In this document: piece after piece, positions 47,899 through 56,834 of the stretch | How positions within the stretch are numbered: the stretch's first letter is position 1 | Layout: each line of letters starts with the position of its first letter | Assembly (NCBI RefSeq): GCF_034353875.1 | Contig: NZ_CP133784.1 | Coordinates: forward strand, 5,236,501 to 5,300,500 | From: Pseudomonas sp. MH9.2 | GTDB taxonomy: Bacteria > Pseudomonadota > Gammaproteobacteria > Pseudomonadales > Pseudomonadaceae | DNA: 64,000 nt | Direction: 5' to 3' | Position numbers and translations under genes: made by a program | Notes under the pieces: model-generated | What the model saw: only the letters and a program-made list of their open reading frames with translations | The model's database searches: none | What the model was told of the DNA's origin: nothing

Positions 47899-49071
47899 AT
47901 GCAAGCAGATAACGAATCGCTGCCAGATTCCGAAATGCTCTTCGATGATGCGGATCGTGGATTGCTGCTCACCGCAGAAGACGGTCAGATTAAACGGGTT
48001 AACCTCACCTTCTGTCACTGGATCGGTTACAGCCGAGAGGAACTACTCGGTCGTCAGATTCAGAGCCTTATGAGGCTCACGGGGAGAAGCTTCTATCAGA
48101 ACTGGGTATCCCTAATGCAAATTCAGGAGGAGGTCGCTGATGTGAAATTCGACCTCGTTCATCATAATGGCTGTGCAACCCCGATGATTTTCAGCGCAAT
48201 CAGGTGTGAGCACTCCACCGGTATTTTTCACGAGTTGTCATTGTTCAGGGCCGAAGAGCGACATCGATACGAACGTGACCTACTCAATGCGCGGATGGTC
48301 GCCGAAAGGCATCTGGCAAAACACCTCAAGGCTCAACGCGCTCAGAATGCTGCCCAGGACAAATTGCGTGTTACCTACGCTGCGGCAGAAGACAGGGCCC
48401 TTTTCGCCGAACAGATGATTGGTATCGTCAGCCACGATCTGCGAAACCCGCTGTCGGCGATAATAATGGCAACGGATATGCTGGGCCGCGGGGAGCTTGA
48501 TGCCAAACAGAGGCAAGTACTCGGTCATATCACTCACTCGGCGCAGAGGGCACAGCGTTTGGTCGCAGACCTTCTTGACTTCACTTTGACTCAAGTTGGA
48601 CGAGGTATCGCGGTTTCCCCCAAGCCGGTCGACCTGCACGAACTTGTGGCGGGATGCTTGGACGAGTTAAGACGGACCTTCCCCGGACATGAGCTGTCCC
48701 ACTTGCGTGTTGGACACTGCGAGTTCACCGCGGACAGTGACCGGCTTTATCAGCTTATAGGCAACCTCGTTGCCAATGCAATCTCCTACGGCTCTGCGGA
48801 TGGTGGGGTAACCGTCTCGTCGCTCTGTGAGGACCACGCAGTAAGTATTGTCGTGCACAACGTTGGCACGCCAATACGCCCGGCGCTGCTCGACAACCTG
48901 TTCGAGCCGATGATTCGCGGCAGTCATGACAATGCTGAGCTGCACAGTCTCGGGCTTGGTCTATTCATTGTTCGAGAGATCGCAAGAGCGCATCACGGTG
49001 ATGTGACAGTGACGTCTTCGATCGGAAGCGGAACGACGCTCACTGCCACGTTTCCTCGATCCGCCAATTAG
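47899..49071 (+). CDS. PAS-domain sensor histidine kinase
   Basis: A 390-aa soluble kinase without membrane segments. PAS about 15-115 (LLLTAEDGQIKRVN, GYSREELLGRQIQSL), coiled coil about 120-165, HisKA with the phosphorylated His in IGIVSHDLRNPLSA (about 178), HATPase with N box LIGNLVANAISYGS (about 288), and G2 box LGLGLFIVREIA (about 354). AGCAGGAAAAA gives the binding site. No response regulator is adjacent, so it is an orphan kinase; signal and partner unknown. Confidence 0.9.
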   Translation: MQADNESLPDSEMLFDDADRGLLLTAEDGQIKRVNLTFCHWIGYSREELLGRQIQSLMRLTGRSFYQNWVSLMQIQEEVADVKFDLVHHNGCATPMIFSAIRCEHSTGIFHELSLFRAEERHRYERDLLNARMVAERHLAKHLKAQRAQNAAQDKLRVTYAAAEDRALFAEQMIGIVSHDLRNPLSAIIMATDMLGRGELDAKQRQVLGHITHSAQRAQRLVADLLDFTLTQVGRGIAVSPKPVDLHELVAGCLDELRRTFPGHELSHLRVGHCEFTADSDRLYQLIGNLVANAISYGSADGGVTVSSLCEDHAVSIVVHNVGTPIRPALLDNLFEPMIRGSHDNAELHSLGLGLFIVREIARAHHGDVTVTSSIGSGTTLTATFPRSAN

Positions 49072-49129
49072 CTTGATACAGAAACGTGGATTGTTTCGGT
49101 CGGCAGAGCGCTGAGGAGGGGGATTAAGC

Positions 49130-49161
49130 GTGCGTGACCTTTGTGTGACTTTCTCACGCAC
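49130..49161 (+). terminator. weak hairpin after the kinase
   Basis: GTGCGTGA (49130-49137) and TCACGCAC (49154-49161), 8 pairs, 16-base loop, no T tract. Possible terminator of the kinase gene. Confidence 0.35.
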
Positions 49162-49566
49162 CTATAGCGGACCCATTCCATATAGCTACCGAGGCCAGCG
49201 CACGTCGTACACACTGGCACAACGGTCTCTTTTGGGGCCAGGCTCTGTGGAAACGCAGCCATCGTTTTGAACGATGCGTTGCTACGTAAAATCTGCAAGC
49301 GTTTGGTTAATCAGCTAGATCTGCAATTTGCATAGGAACGCGATTTTCGTTCCAGGTCTGACCGTCAAACCTGTTTTAAACGTTTTCACAAAGCCTCGAC
49401 CCAGCCTCGTCGATGATGACGGGCTGAGAGCGGCCAAAAGAGGAAGATCCCCAGCGGCGACGTTGGTCGTCGTCGATGCCGAAGCTTGAATGGCAATGAC
49501 GTTACGATGCTTCTGAGAAGAAGCATGTTCTGATCTTCCCATTACGCGCCCGACATGGCCACGGCC
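49162..49566. other. non-coding stretch with a possible solo IS end
   Basis: No convincing gene. Bases 49381-49398 (CGTTTTCACAAAGCCTCG) match 16 of 18 positions of the IS1182 terminal repeat found at 62558-62575. This suggests a decayed insertion. Confidence 0.35.
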
Positions 49567-49610
49567 AATCTCTTTCCGCCCCCGATATGACTTTTCAGGA
49601 AAATTCGCAG
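49567..49610 (-). mobile_element. solo IS3-family end (44 bp)
   Basis: Matches 34545-34588 at 43 of 44 positions, in the same orientation. Nothing else of the element is present. It abuts, and runs in frame into, the pYEATS gene. Confidence 0.85.
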
Positions 49611-49612
49611 AT

Positions 49613-50593
49613 GTGCCAACTATTCTGACACCGGGGGGGGTAGAAAAACTTGTAGAGCGGGCTGGCTGGACTTTCGACGCATTTGTAGTTCGGGCTTACT
49701 ATGTAATTACTGCAGCCAAAATATCTGCTGTTGAGACCCGGGATGCGCAGAAATTACAGGACGAAGCCGTCGCAGCCGCGGTAGCTTATCTTTCCAAAGC
49801 GCAAGTTGCTGGCTCGCCCTACTACAGTTACACCAACCAGTTATTCGCAGAGGTGGTAGTAGGCATCGCTGAATATTTCAGAGAGAGTAAGGCGCGGTTC
49901 CAGCCGGCTACTGTGAACAAATTCGACCGCCTTTATAGCCGCTGGCATCGAGAGCTTCCACTTCAGCGTGGGGCGGGGTTGACATTCACTTGGTTAGCAC
50001 GCGATCTTGATGTCTTAAAAAGTGACAAGCTCCTTGTTCCGAAACGGGATGTGTCCGGAAGACTGCGGCAGAGTCACACCGCGATAATATTTGAAGGGCA
50101 GGTGAGTGCCGGCAATATCGAGATAATCGGAGGAGGTCCTAACTCCTTTCAACCATTATCGGATGACGACACTTTTCTTTCCTCTGTCGTAGAACCTGAG
50201 TATCAACTATCGCAGATGCCATCGCTCGGCCGAATTTTGGGTCCTGACGATGATCCGAACCTGGGTAGGTTTGGCGGGCAGTCAAGTCTCGACGGATTTC
50301 ATCTGACTGCGACATTTGAACCGACGGAACCCCGTGATTGGGTCACGATCATACTTACGTTGGAAGCCGAACGGTCGGCGATGATCGGGATCGGCGATTT
50401 TGCGTGGTTCCTACTTCATCCAACATTCTCGCCGTCGGCAATCTAAGTCACGTTTCGAGGAAATCGTGCTCAGCTGCGTCTACAAGCATGGGGTGGATTC
50501 ACGGTGGGCGTTTGGTTGCCTAAGACCGGGGTCGAATTAGAATGCAACCTCGCAGTGATCGAGTCTGCGCCTGAGATTATAAAAACGCGTTGA
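49613..50593 (+). pseudogene. pYEATS-domain protein with one in-frame stop
   Basis: The reading frame is 327 codons with a single internal TAA at 50444-50446. Before it: an unrecognised helical N-terminal region (about 1-100) and a linker. From about 245: DWVTIILTLEAERSAMIG..., then WFLLHPTFSPSAI. After the stop, in the same frame: VTFRGNRAQLRLQAWGGFTV, then LELECN-like LECNLAVIESAPEII. The HPTF, WGxFTVG and final DLA/APE pattern is that of the prokaryotic YEATS (pYEATS) domain, described in predicted bacterial conflict proteins. AAA, CAA or GAA to TAA would explain it. Start GTG 49613 is poor, and the frame is open through the IS3 end, so the true N-terminus may be lost. Confidence 0.75.
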
Positions 50594-50800
50594 ACTGAAT
50601 TGAAAAACGACATGCTGTGCGAGAGGACGTCCTTCAGATCGGCATACGGACCGTGCTTTTTGAGCCGTGCTGGACCTAACTCTTATTTTTCCGTCAGTTT
50701 TACGCTGTGCAGTGGATCTGCAAAGAGCCAATTCTTGTTAATTCACATCAATGGCCGCATCTGATTCTCTGTACGGTGATTTTCAAAGGGCGTTGCACCG

Positions 50801-51095
50801 TCACGCAGTGATCTCGCCGTCAAGCTTGCATATGCGCCCATCCAGCGTACGAAGGTAGTCCCACAAACCATCCAGTAGACGACGAAAGCGTGCCGTCAAA
50901 CCGTTATCCGCATCTTCTAGCCAGTATGGTATTGCGCGACGCAGCATCAGCAATTCCTTCGGTGCAACGAGACCGCACTCGGCGACAAGCCCACGGATCT
51001 GATTGGCTTTGGCCGTCCGCTGTTCGATTAAGCCGGCCCGGATGATATCCTGTTGCTCGATCGTTTTGATGGCGACGAGGCGACGCGGGATTTTT
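50801..51095 (-). pseudogene. internal fragment of an IS110-family transposase
   Basis: The minus frame reads RRLVAIKTIEQQDII..., IEQRTAKANQIRGLVAECGL, PYWLEDADNGLTARFRRLL, LDGRICKLDGE. This is the helical middle part of IS110 transposases (the segment VKTIEQQ, QRTA..NQIRGL.AE). No catalytic DEDD N-terminus and no C-terminal half remain. Confidence 0.78.
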
Positions 51096-51390
51096 CCTGA
51101 CGGTGGTGTATGAGTTGCTGAAGAAGGATGCCGGGGCGCAGTTGCGGGGTTCTACTAGGACGTGAGTGGAGTTTGGTCTGCTAGAAGCTCGGTTAGGTGC
51201 AAGGTTTAGATGCTTTCGTGGTGCTCCGCAGCTCCTACGACTGCCTCCCTCTTTATGTGCAAAGGAATGGATCGAGCTGTATGGGACTGCAACTGAACTC
51301 TGAGCAAACTGCGGCGCTCGACACCGGCATAGGCAAGCGTACGGCGAAGTTATCTACCTTACGGCGTGCGATGAAGTTCATGGGCGACTG
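51096..51390. other. non-coding stretch, likely IS debris
   Basis: A short plus frame (51091-51162, FLTVVYELLKKDAG) may be the tail of a lost gene. Nothing else is supported. Confidence 0.3.
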
Positions 51391-51852
51391 TTACCATGTG
51401 GAACGGCAAGTATTTTCCTTATTATCGAGGGGAAGCAGTACCTTTTTCATATTTTTGGTGGGCAATTTAACGGTTCTGCCTGCGGCGCTGATTTGCAGAT
51501 TGTTGGCATTACGCAGCGCTTTCCAGAACGCTGGAAAGATGGAGGAGCAGGCGTCGCAGTTGGTTTCAAAGGGGTTGCTGTAGTGGATGCCGTCAACGAT
51601 CACGTCGAAGTCTGCGCCTGAAGTATCTTTGGATGAGTACTCTTGGCCTGCAATGCTCGCGTAAGCTCTGACGTCGCCTTCGTCCTCATCTTCACCAGGA
51701 CAGGTGATGTTCAGCGTATTGCCATTGCCGTCATCGACCGAGCTCTCTGTATTACCTTGAGCCCAGCCCGATGTCCATTCGTAAGTTCCAGCCCATGCGG
51801 TATTGATTGTCATCCCGCCAAGGACTAAGGCCAATAAAAATTTCTTGTTCAT
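51391..51852 (-). CDS. secreted protein of unknown function
   Basis: A 153-aa protein with a signal peptide (1-21, ending AWA). The mature part starts with a Trp-rich GTYEWTSGW and an acidic Asp/Glu patch (CPGEDEDEGD). Cys pairs at CPG and NCDAC. No family recognised. GGAAAC upstream of the ATG. It precedes the GTPase on the same strand in sequence order, but is transcribed after it (GTPase 51965-53083), 112 bases apart. Confidence 0.65.
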   Translation of the reverse strand: MNKKFLLALVLGGMTINTAWAGTYEWTSGWAQGNTESSVDDGNGNTLNITCPGEDEDEGDVRAYASIAGQEYSSKDTSGADFDVIVDGIHYSNPFETNCDACSSIFPAFWKALRNANNLQISAAGRTVKLPTKNMKKVLLPLDNKENTCRSTW

Positions 51853-51964
51853 GCAGACGTTTCCTTCTGGCTAGTAGGTGGAGTTGTGGTGGTTGGAAAG
51901 GAGGGCTGGAAAATCAACCTATTGAGCTGATTTTCCAGCGGTCATGGACGGGGATCCCTTACGG

Positions 51965-53083
51965 TCAAGAGAAACTCATCTTCCTCTTCAGTTCTGCACC
52001 GATCAAAGCTATATCGAGATCTTTGCCTGGGTTTTTTTCGCAGAAGTCAGTCAGTACAGCGATATATCTAGCACCCAATGCTTTTGTCAATGCGGCCGCA
52101 GTCGTTGCTGCAATAACACCGCCAACGACAGTTCCTACTCCCGGAATCATTTTCAGGAGTCCGGTTACTAGCACTCTCCCCACCACGGTTACTGCACCTG
52201 AACCAACAGCGGACATTACCAACGTTGTCAAAGCGCTGGTGCTGACATCCATACCGAACGTGACGCCAACTTTTGCCAGCATTCCTACCTGAATCGGAAC
52301 CAGCAAAATGGCATCGGAGAACGGAATCGGCGAGGCAGCGGCTACTGCTGCAAGCGTGCTAGCGGCCAAAACTTCTTTTCCGGCCTGTTCAATCTTGATT
52401 TTCATCGACGATTGATGCCGCGAGTTAAGGGCGTTAGCAAATGCGCGCTTTTTTGCTTCAGGTATTAGCCCCGCTGTCTCGGTAATCAAAGCGTTGATGT
52501 TTTTTTCTTTAAATTTATAAAGTTCACCGTCGTCATCCTCAAACTCCCCAGCGAGTGCTCTTACCTGTACGAAAGCAGTCGCAGCGTTCAGGTCTTTCTT
52601 GACCTTGGTGATAAAATCATTTTCCTTGCCAAACATGCTCTGGGTAATCACCACAATGACCGGTATCGACAGTTTTTTGAGCATATTGCACAACTCTATT
52701 TCAGCATCTTCGACTCGATTGCTACTTTCCTGAATACACAGCCATGCCGCATGAATATGCTTGTTTTCGTCACCGCTGATGGAGCGTTTTTTGATGAAAA
52801 ACTCAAGGTCGGCGGAGATTTTTTGGTAGTCCTTAAGCTCCATGCCTTTGCTATCGATGATGGTTAGCGGATGGCCTTCCTTCGTGATTTCTTCAATTTG
52901 TTGCGTCACCGGTTTACCAGAGCCAGTTTTTGCAAGCTCGCCACGGAATACGCAGTTGATCAGCGTGCTTTTTCCAACGCCGGTTTTTCCTGCAACGATG
53001 ATGTTGATGTTTCCTACGCCCTCTATGACGTTAAGAATCGCTTCCTCGAGAGCGTCCGTTATTGTTGCAGTATCGCTGCGCAT
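51965..53083 (-). CDS. GTPase with a C-terminal DUF697-like membrane region
   Basis: A 372-aa TRAFAC-type GTPase: P-loop GKTGVGKST at 32-40, switch II DSKGMEL near 77 (DxxG), and in place of NKxD a VITQS motif near 150, as in several atypical members. Residues about 235-340 are Ala/Val/Gly-rich and hydrophobic (STLAAVAAASPIPFSDAI, GVGTVVGGVIAATTAAAL), matching the DUF697/YcjF-like module that attaches to membranes. ATG 53083 (RSDTATITD) is chosen; the frame extends to 53173. Function unknown; homologues occur in stress and defence settings. Confidence 0.78.
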   Translation of the reverse strand: MRSDTATITDALEEAILNVIEGVGNINIIVAGKTGVGKSTLINCVFRGELAKTGSGKPVTQQIEEITKEGHPLTIIDSKGMELKDYQKISADLEFFIKKRSISGDENKHIHAAWLCIQESSNRVEDAEIELCNMLKKLSIPVIVVITQSMFGKENDFITKVKKDLNAATAFVQVRALAGEFEDDDGELYKFKEKNINALITETAGLIPEAKKRAFANALNSRHQSSMKIKIEQAGKEVLAASTLAAVAAASPIPFSDAILLVPIQVGMLAKVGVTFGMDVSTSALTTLVMSAVGSGAVTVVGRVLVTGLLKMIPGVGTVVGGVIAATTAAALTKALGARYIAVLTDFCEKNPGKDLDIALIGAELKRKMSFS

Positions 53084-53270
53084 GGTTTGCAAGCCTTTTC
53101 GATTAGATATCGATGAACTGTGGCGAAGGTGCTCTCTTATGCCCAGTAAAGTCCCTGAACTTTCCGGCAGCACCTGATTTTTAAGCGAGTAAAGTCGCTA
53201 GGTTATAACTTTTGATCTATTGCCTTGGATGTCGGCACATTGGTTGAATTCTTTACTGTATATTAAAAAA

Positions 53271-53582
53271 CTAGAAAGAATACGTGAAGTTTCCATGGTC
53301 AGTTTCAACTGAAACTTCTTTCACAGTACATCCATATACCGATATTGTTCGCCGCTCACCAAACACTAAGTCTGCTGGCAGGCTTGGGCCCATACCCATG
53401 CAACTTCCTCGATTTATCTTAAGGCCTTTAATTGTTACTTTGTCAGTAATGGCTTGTAAGTAAACGTCAGGGAGGCCCATGCTCTGGCCAAGAGATACTT
53501 CAATGGGTGAGGTTTCGCTCCGGCCACACGCAGAAATCAGCGCGAACGCGGCGAGCAATGAGGCGTTGGTTAGAAGTTTCAT
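53271..53582 (-). CDS. small lipoprotein
   Basis: A 103-aa lipoprotein: signal peptide and lipobox ISAC (Cys19). The mature part is beta-rich with two further Cys (RGSCMG, YGCTV). AAGGATC precedes the ATG. No family recognised. Confidence 0.7.
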   Translation of the reverse strand: MKLLTNASLLAAFALISACGRSETSPIEVSLGQSMGLPDVYLQAITDKVTIKGLKINRGSCMGMGPSLPADLVFGERRTISVYGCTVKEVSVETDHGNFTYSF

Positions 53583-53637
53583 TCGAGATCCTTAAGGGAG
53601 ATAATAATAGTTTAGATGGCTGTATCGAAAACTACAT

Positions 53638-54208
53638 TTAGTTTGCTGGCGTCAGACAAACAACGTAAGTGCCCAACCGGCTATCCACACGATAAAGTAC
53701 GCCAAGTTTTTGATTCAGCATCTTGGCGCGTTGGTACAGATAGACCGGTACGATAAATGCCCAGCTCTTGAAGCGGCTGGTGTCGTGCCCAGTTTGCTTC
53801 AGGCGCATTTCATCGAATAGAGACAATGAGATGTTCAGGATCAGGCTGACGTACCAGTAACGGTTGTCTGCCAAGGCGTGATTCAATTGCGCCCCACTGT
53901 TACCCATCAAGCTGGCGACAAACGCCTCCAGCAGATAACCGATGATAGGTGCGAAAGCCAGCAGCCAGGCGAGGGTGTTGCTGACACCAGCTCCTGTTAG
54001 TGGCGGTGGTGAGAGCACTGCCAGGTGGTGTCCTAGTTCCATCTTTTCGATCCGTACCCAGCCTGGCATTCCGTTCCTCCAGACCAAGCCGCCATAGATC
54101 AGCTTGCCGTTCTGAATGAGCGCAGATGATCTGCTGCGTATCCATCCCTCTTTTACGTTCGCCTTTTTCTTCGTAAAACCATTGGTAACTGCCTTTCATT
54201 TCCAGCAT
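53638..54208 (-). pseudogene. GYF_2/DUF4339 membrane protein, frameshifted
   Basis: From ATG 54208 (AGGAA upstream) the frame reads MLEMKGSYQWFYEEKGERKRG and MDTQQII, the start of a GYF_2 domain. The family continuation (ALIQNGKLIYGGLVWRNGMP, GWVRIEKMELG) lies in another frame, which runs to the stop at 53638 through four hydrophobic segments (LAWLLAFAPIIGYLLEAFVA, YWYVSLILNISLSLF) and VPVYLYQRAK. The shift is at about 54120-54135. Together about 189 codons. Confidence 0.8.
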
Positions 54209-54325
54209 GAAAAATTCCTTTTTTTTACTGCGGGTATAAATGAATGACAAGCAACCTTTAAGGGTGATTTTCAACCTTTTGAGTTCTTCATGTCAATGAG
54301 GCGATGCCCAACCATCTAGGTCGAG

Positions 54326-54685
54326 ATGGGGGGCGTTGTGAAAGAGACTGATCAGAAGTATTTGGCGGGTGTGGTGGGCCGTGCGATTGCCAAGCAACGC
54401 ATTCGCAGTGGCTTGACGCAGGAGGAAGTGGCCGAGCGTCTGGGAATCGGCAACGAAGCCGTTTCCCGCATTGAGCGCGGTATCGTGATTCCCAACATTG
54501 GGCGCTTGCTGGAGTTCGCAGGAATTTTTGACTGCGAAGCGGCAGAACTGTTGACCGAGGCGAGTTCGCGTCCGGACGACCAGGCCAACCGGATCAGTCG
54601 GTTATTAATCCCTCTGAATCATGATGATCGACAGCTGATCCTCGATCTGGTTGAGCGCCTGGCCGAACGCCTAGGAAAGGCATGA
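54326..54685 (+). CDS. XRE-family regulator
   Basis: A 119-aa regulator with a canonical XRE helix-turn-helix at about 17-72 (RSGLTQEEVAERLGIGNEAV, SRIERGIVIPNIGRLLEFA). The C-terminal helix contains DDRQLILDLVERLAERL. Different subfamily from the regulators at 672 and 6279. GTG 54338 is an alternative start. It stands next to DUF932 and zinc-ribbon genes, so it may control an integrative element. Confidence 0.82.
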   Translation: MGGVVKETDQKYLAGVVGRAIAKQRIRSGLTQEEVAERLGIGNEAVSRIERGIVIPNIGRLLEFAGIFDCEAAELLTEASSRPDDQANRISRLLIPLNHDDRQLILDLVERLAERLGKA

Positions 54686-54701
54686 TTGGGCTGTGGTGCT
54701 T

Positions 54702-55031
54702 TCAGGTATTGGCGTTCTGATCGAACTTGGCCCCACAGCGTAAGCAGAGATAGTCATAGTGGCTGAACTGATATTTCTGCACGTCCCTGGCAAAGGCCGT
54801 CATGGCGGTGTAGCCAGATGTCGCGCTGGAAACGCTCTCGCCGATCAGGTCAAGCAACTGCATGAGCAGGCTTTCATGTTTGATTTCCGAGTCGACTCCA
54901 GAGTCCTGGATGTGTGCCTGGCGAACGCCGAGCAGAAAGCTATCTATGGTTCCGATGAGCAGGACGGCCGCGTTGGCGGCCTCCTTGGACAGTACAGCCT
55001 TGGACTCGCAGATCAGGCAGCATAGGGGCAT
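54702..55031 (-). CDS. zinc-ribbon-like protein of unknown function
   Basis: A 109-aa protein with Cys pairs at the N-terminus (CCLIC) and C-terminus (CLRCG), suggesting a split zinc ribbon around a helical middle (QLLDLIGESVSSATSGY). ATG 55031 with GGAG upstream; the frame continues to 55262 without a site. Convergent with the XRE gene. Confidence 0.6.
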   Translation of the reverse strand: MPLCCLICESKAVLSKEAANAAVLLIGTIDSFLLGVRQAHIQDSGVDSEIKHESLLMQLLDLIGESVSSATSGYTAMTAFARDVQKYQFSHYDYLCLRCGAKFDQNANT

Positions 55032-55114
55032 GGTGGAGCTCCGTGAAAGGGTTAACCACTGAGATAACGCATTGCACGAGGGAGGCGTGAGCCTCCCTTT
55101 ATGCTGTGAACTCT

Positions 55115-56083
55115 TCAGGCCACCAGTTGCAGGGCGGAGTTGAGCGCTCGTTGTTTGATAGCGGCACCTTGGCCGAACCAGGCGGTGTCCATGCGGTATT
55201 CGTTGCTGCGGGCGCGGCGCTCGTGGTCGACATACTCGGTGACCGCGTTGAGCAAGCCCCAAGCCGTACCATTGGCCGCTTCCAGTTCCGCCCCTCGACC
55301 ATGACCGTCATACATACTCAGCACCTTGGTTAAGGCTCGTTCATTCGAGGTGCCGGTCCGCTCTGGGTTACCCGTTTGGGTCTCACACAGCACGCTCAGT
55401 AGATAGTCCTTTGCTTCATGGGCTTTCACTGGACGTGCGGCGAGTGTGCGCATGCGGTACATGAAGTCGTCCCACTGGGAAACGGTGATGCCCAACTGCT
55501 GTTTAACGGCTTGTGGGTTGAAACGGGTGCTGTGCGGGACCTTGATCGCCTGGCTGGCGCCATTGACCGCAATCGTCAGGGTGTTGTTGCAGACCACGCG
55601 AATGGTGGTCGGTGTTGCCGTGGTAGCCAACGTACCGTCACAGGAAGTTGCCAGCAGCAAATAGCCATTCACCACGTCATTGCCTTTGAGGGCGGTCGAC
55701 TGTCCGGTCCGCGCCAGCGCCCAGAGTTTGCGCCCGCCCTTCAGCACGCCGGCGGTTTCCAGCTCATAACCCGAACGCTCGGTCAGGTCCCGGTAAAACT
55801 CTAGGACCTCACGCGGCTGGACCACCTGGTAGCGTTGCGAGACGACTGACAGGGCTTCCTTATTATCCGAACGGTAGAGCACCTTCTGTTCGGGAAACGA
55901 ATGGATGGTGCAGAGATGGTCGACGGAATCAGCCATGAAGCGCACAGGTGACTCCTGGATCTGCCAGTTCATGCCGGCTTCTTGTTGCCAGACTTCCAGT
56001 GGTTGTTTGGGCGAGAGCTGATTGCCCAGGCCATGCCAGGGCGTTGTACCGACGTAAGCCATTTGTTCAACGAGGTGTGCCAT
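55115..56083 (-). CDS. DUF932 (phage/plasmid-like) protein
   Basis: A 322-aa member of the DUF932/TIGR03299 group found on plasmids, phages and ICEs. Family blocks: VGTTPWHGLGNQL near the start, YQVVQPREVLEFYRDL, VVCNNTLTIAV, and a late GTAWGLLNAVTEYVDHER. The biochemical role is unknown. ATG 56083 (AHLVEQM) is preferred over 56101 because GGAAG lies six bases upstream. Confidence 0.87.
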   Translation of the reverse strand: MAHLVEQMAYVGTTPWHGLGNQLSPKQPLEVWQQEAGMNWQIQESPVRFMADSVDHLCTIHSFPEQKVLYRSDNKEALSVVSQRYQVVQPREVLEFYRDLTERSGYELETAGVLKGGRKLWALARTGQSTALKGNDVVNGYLLLATSCDGTLATTATPTTIRVVCNNTLTIAVNGASQAIKVPHSTRFNPQAVKQQLGITVSQWDDFMYRMRTLAARPVKAHEAKDYLLSVLCETQTGNPERTGTSNERALTKVLSMYDGHGRGAELEAANGTAWGLLNAVTEYVDHERRARSNEYRMDTAWFGQGAAIKQRALNSALQLVA

Positions 56084-56189
56084 GGAGAGCTTCCTTTTCA
56101 TTTGCGCACGGCGAAGCCGCTGAGTGCTCAGCAGGGATCAGTCGGCGTGCGGGGTGTTGACAGTGAGGGGGTTAGCGATGGATCAGATG

Positions 56190-56213
56190 GGCAGTGGCAG
56201 TGGCAGTGGCAGC
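56190..56213. repeat. 6-bp tandem repeat
   Basis: GGCAGT three times then GGCAGC, upstream of the DUF932 gene start. Confidence 0.75.
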
Positions 56214-56234
56214 GTCAAGCGGGAGATGAGCAGT

Positions 56235-56444
56235 TCAAGCGGAATGACGGTCGCTAAACGACAGTCCGCAGTCGAGACAAGTGTAATTGTCCAAAACCCG
56301 CTCATCGATGACTTCGCCGAGTTTGGCGCCCGCGATGCAGCCGGTCGCCGCACCGGCTAATCCGCCGATGAGGGCGCCGACTTTCCTGGCTAAATCCTTG
56401 GTGATGACAGCGGTGGAGTGACAGCGTGGGCATTGAGTGGTCAT
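56235..56444 (-). CDS. small zinc-ribbon, glycine-zipper protein
   Basis: A 69-aa protein: CPRC (residues 5-8) and CLDCG (56-60) form a zinc ribbon. Between them is a Gly/Ala-rich hydrophobic segment (GALIGGLAGAATGCIAGAKL) resembling a glycine zipper that could insert in a membrane. No exact family name known to me; similar proteins occur on integrative elements. The gene lies upstream of DUF932 on the same strand. Confidence 0.65.
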   Translation of the reverse strand: MTTQCPRCHSTAVITKDLARKVGALIGGLAGAATGCIAGAKLGEVIDERVLDNYTCLDCGLSFSDRHSA

Positions 56445-56687
56445 GTACAGGTTTCCTGCCGAGAGAGTTGGGATGTGAAGTCATTGCACGGGCATAGAGC
56501 CCATCAAGCAGGTCGCGTATGCGACCTACCTGAGTGGTGAGCTACTGAGTCTGGGATTGTGATGATTAATGCGGATAGGTACAGGTTCGTAATGTATGAC
56601 GGAGTTTTTTTTGAGTGCGATTAGTTGACGCCGAATTTCATAGCGTGATAAGGGGTGGGAACAGGCGCTTCGATTAGGACGGTTGCA

Positions 56688-56834
56688 TTAATTGTTCGTC
56701 TCAGCGGAGATCGAAATTGGCGCGTGAGGGTTACTAACTTCAAAGTTTGTGAGTGTTTCCAGGTGCTCGCCAAGTAGATTCCAAGCGGTGGCCATCTCGG
56801 TGGCATAGCTGTGCCGCTGATAGATTCGTTTCAT
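56688..56834 (-). CDS. possible 48-aa protein
   Basis: The frame MKRIYQRHSYATEMATAWNL... is protein-like up to a TAA at 56688. It overlaps the stop of the tnpC fragment (ATGA). A second frame continues with ATVLIEAPVPTPYHAMKFG, so a frameshifted remnant is equally likely. Confidence 0.3.
   Translation of the reverse strand: MKRIYQRHSYATEMATAWNLLGEHLETLTNFEVSNPHAPISISAETNN

Noticed and set aside
49315..49542. 75-codon minus-strand frame
   Set aside because: No site, no homology, overlaps apparent IS debris.
28297..49566. Second copy of the tRNA-Pro 3' end as right attachment site
   Set aside because: Looked for TTCGAATCACTCCGTCCCGA on reading and did not find it in the window; cannot exclude a diverged copy.
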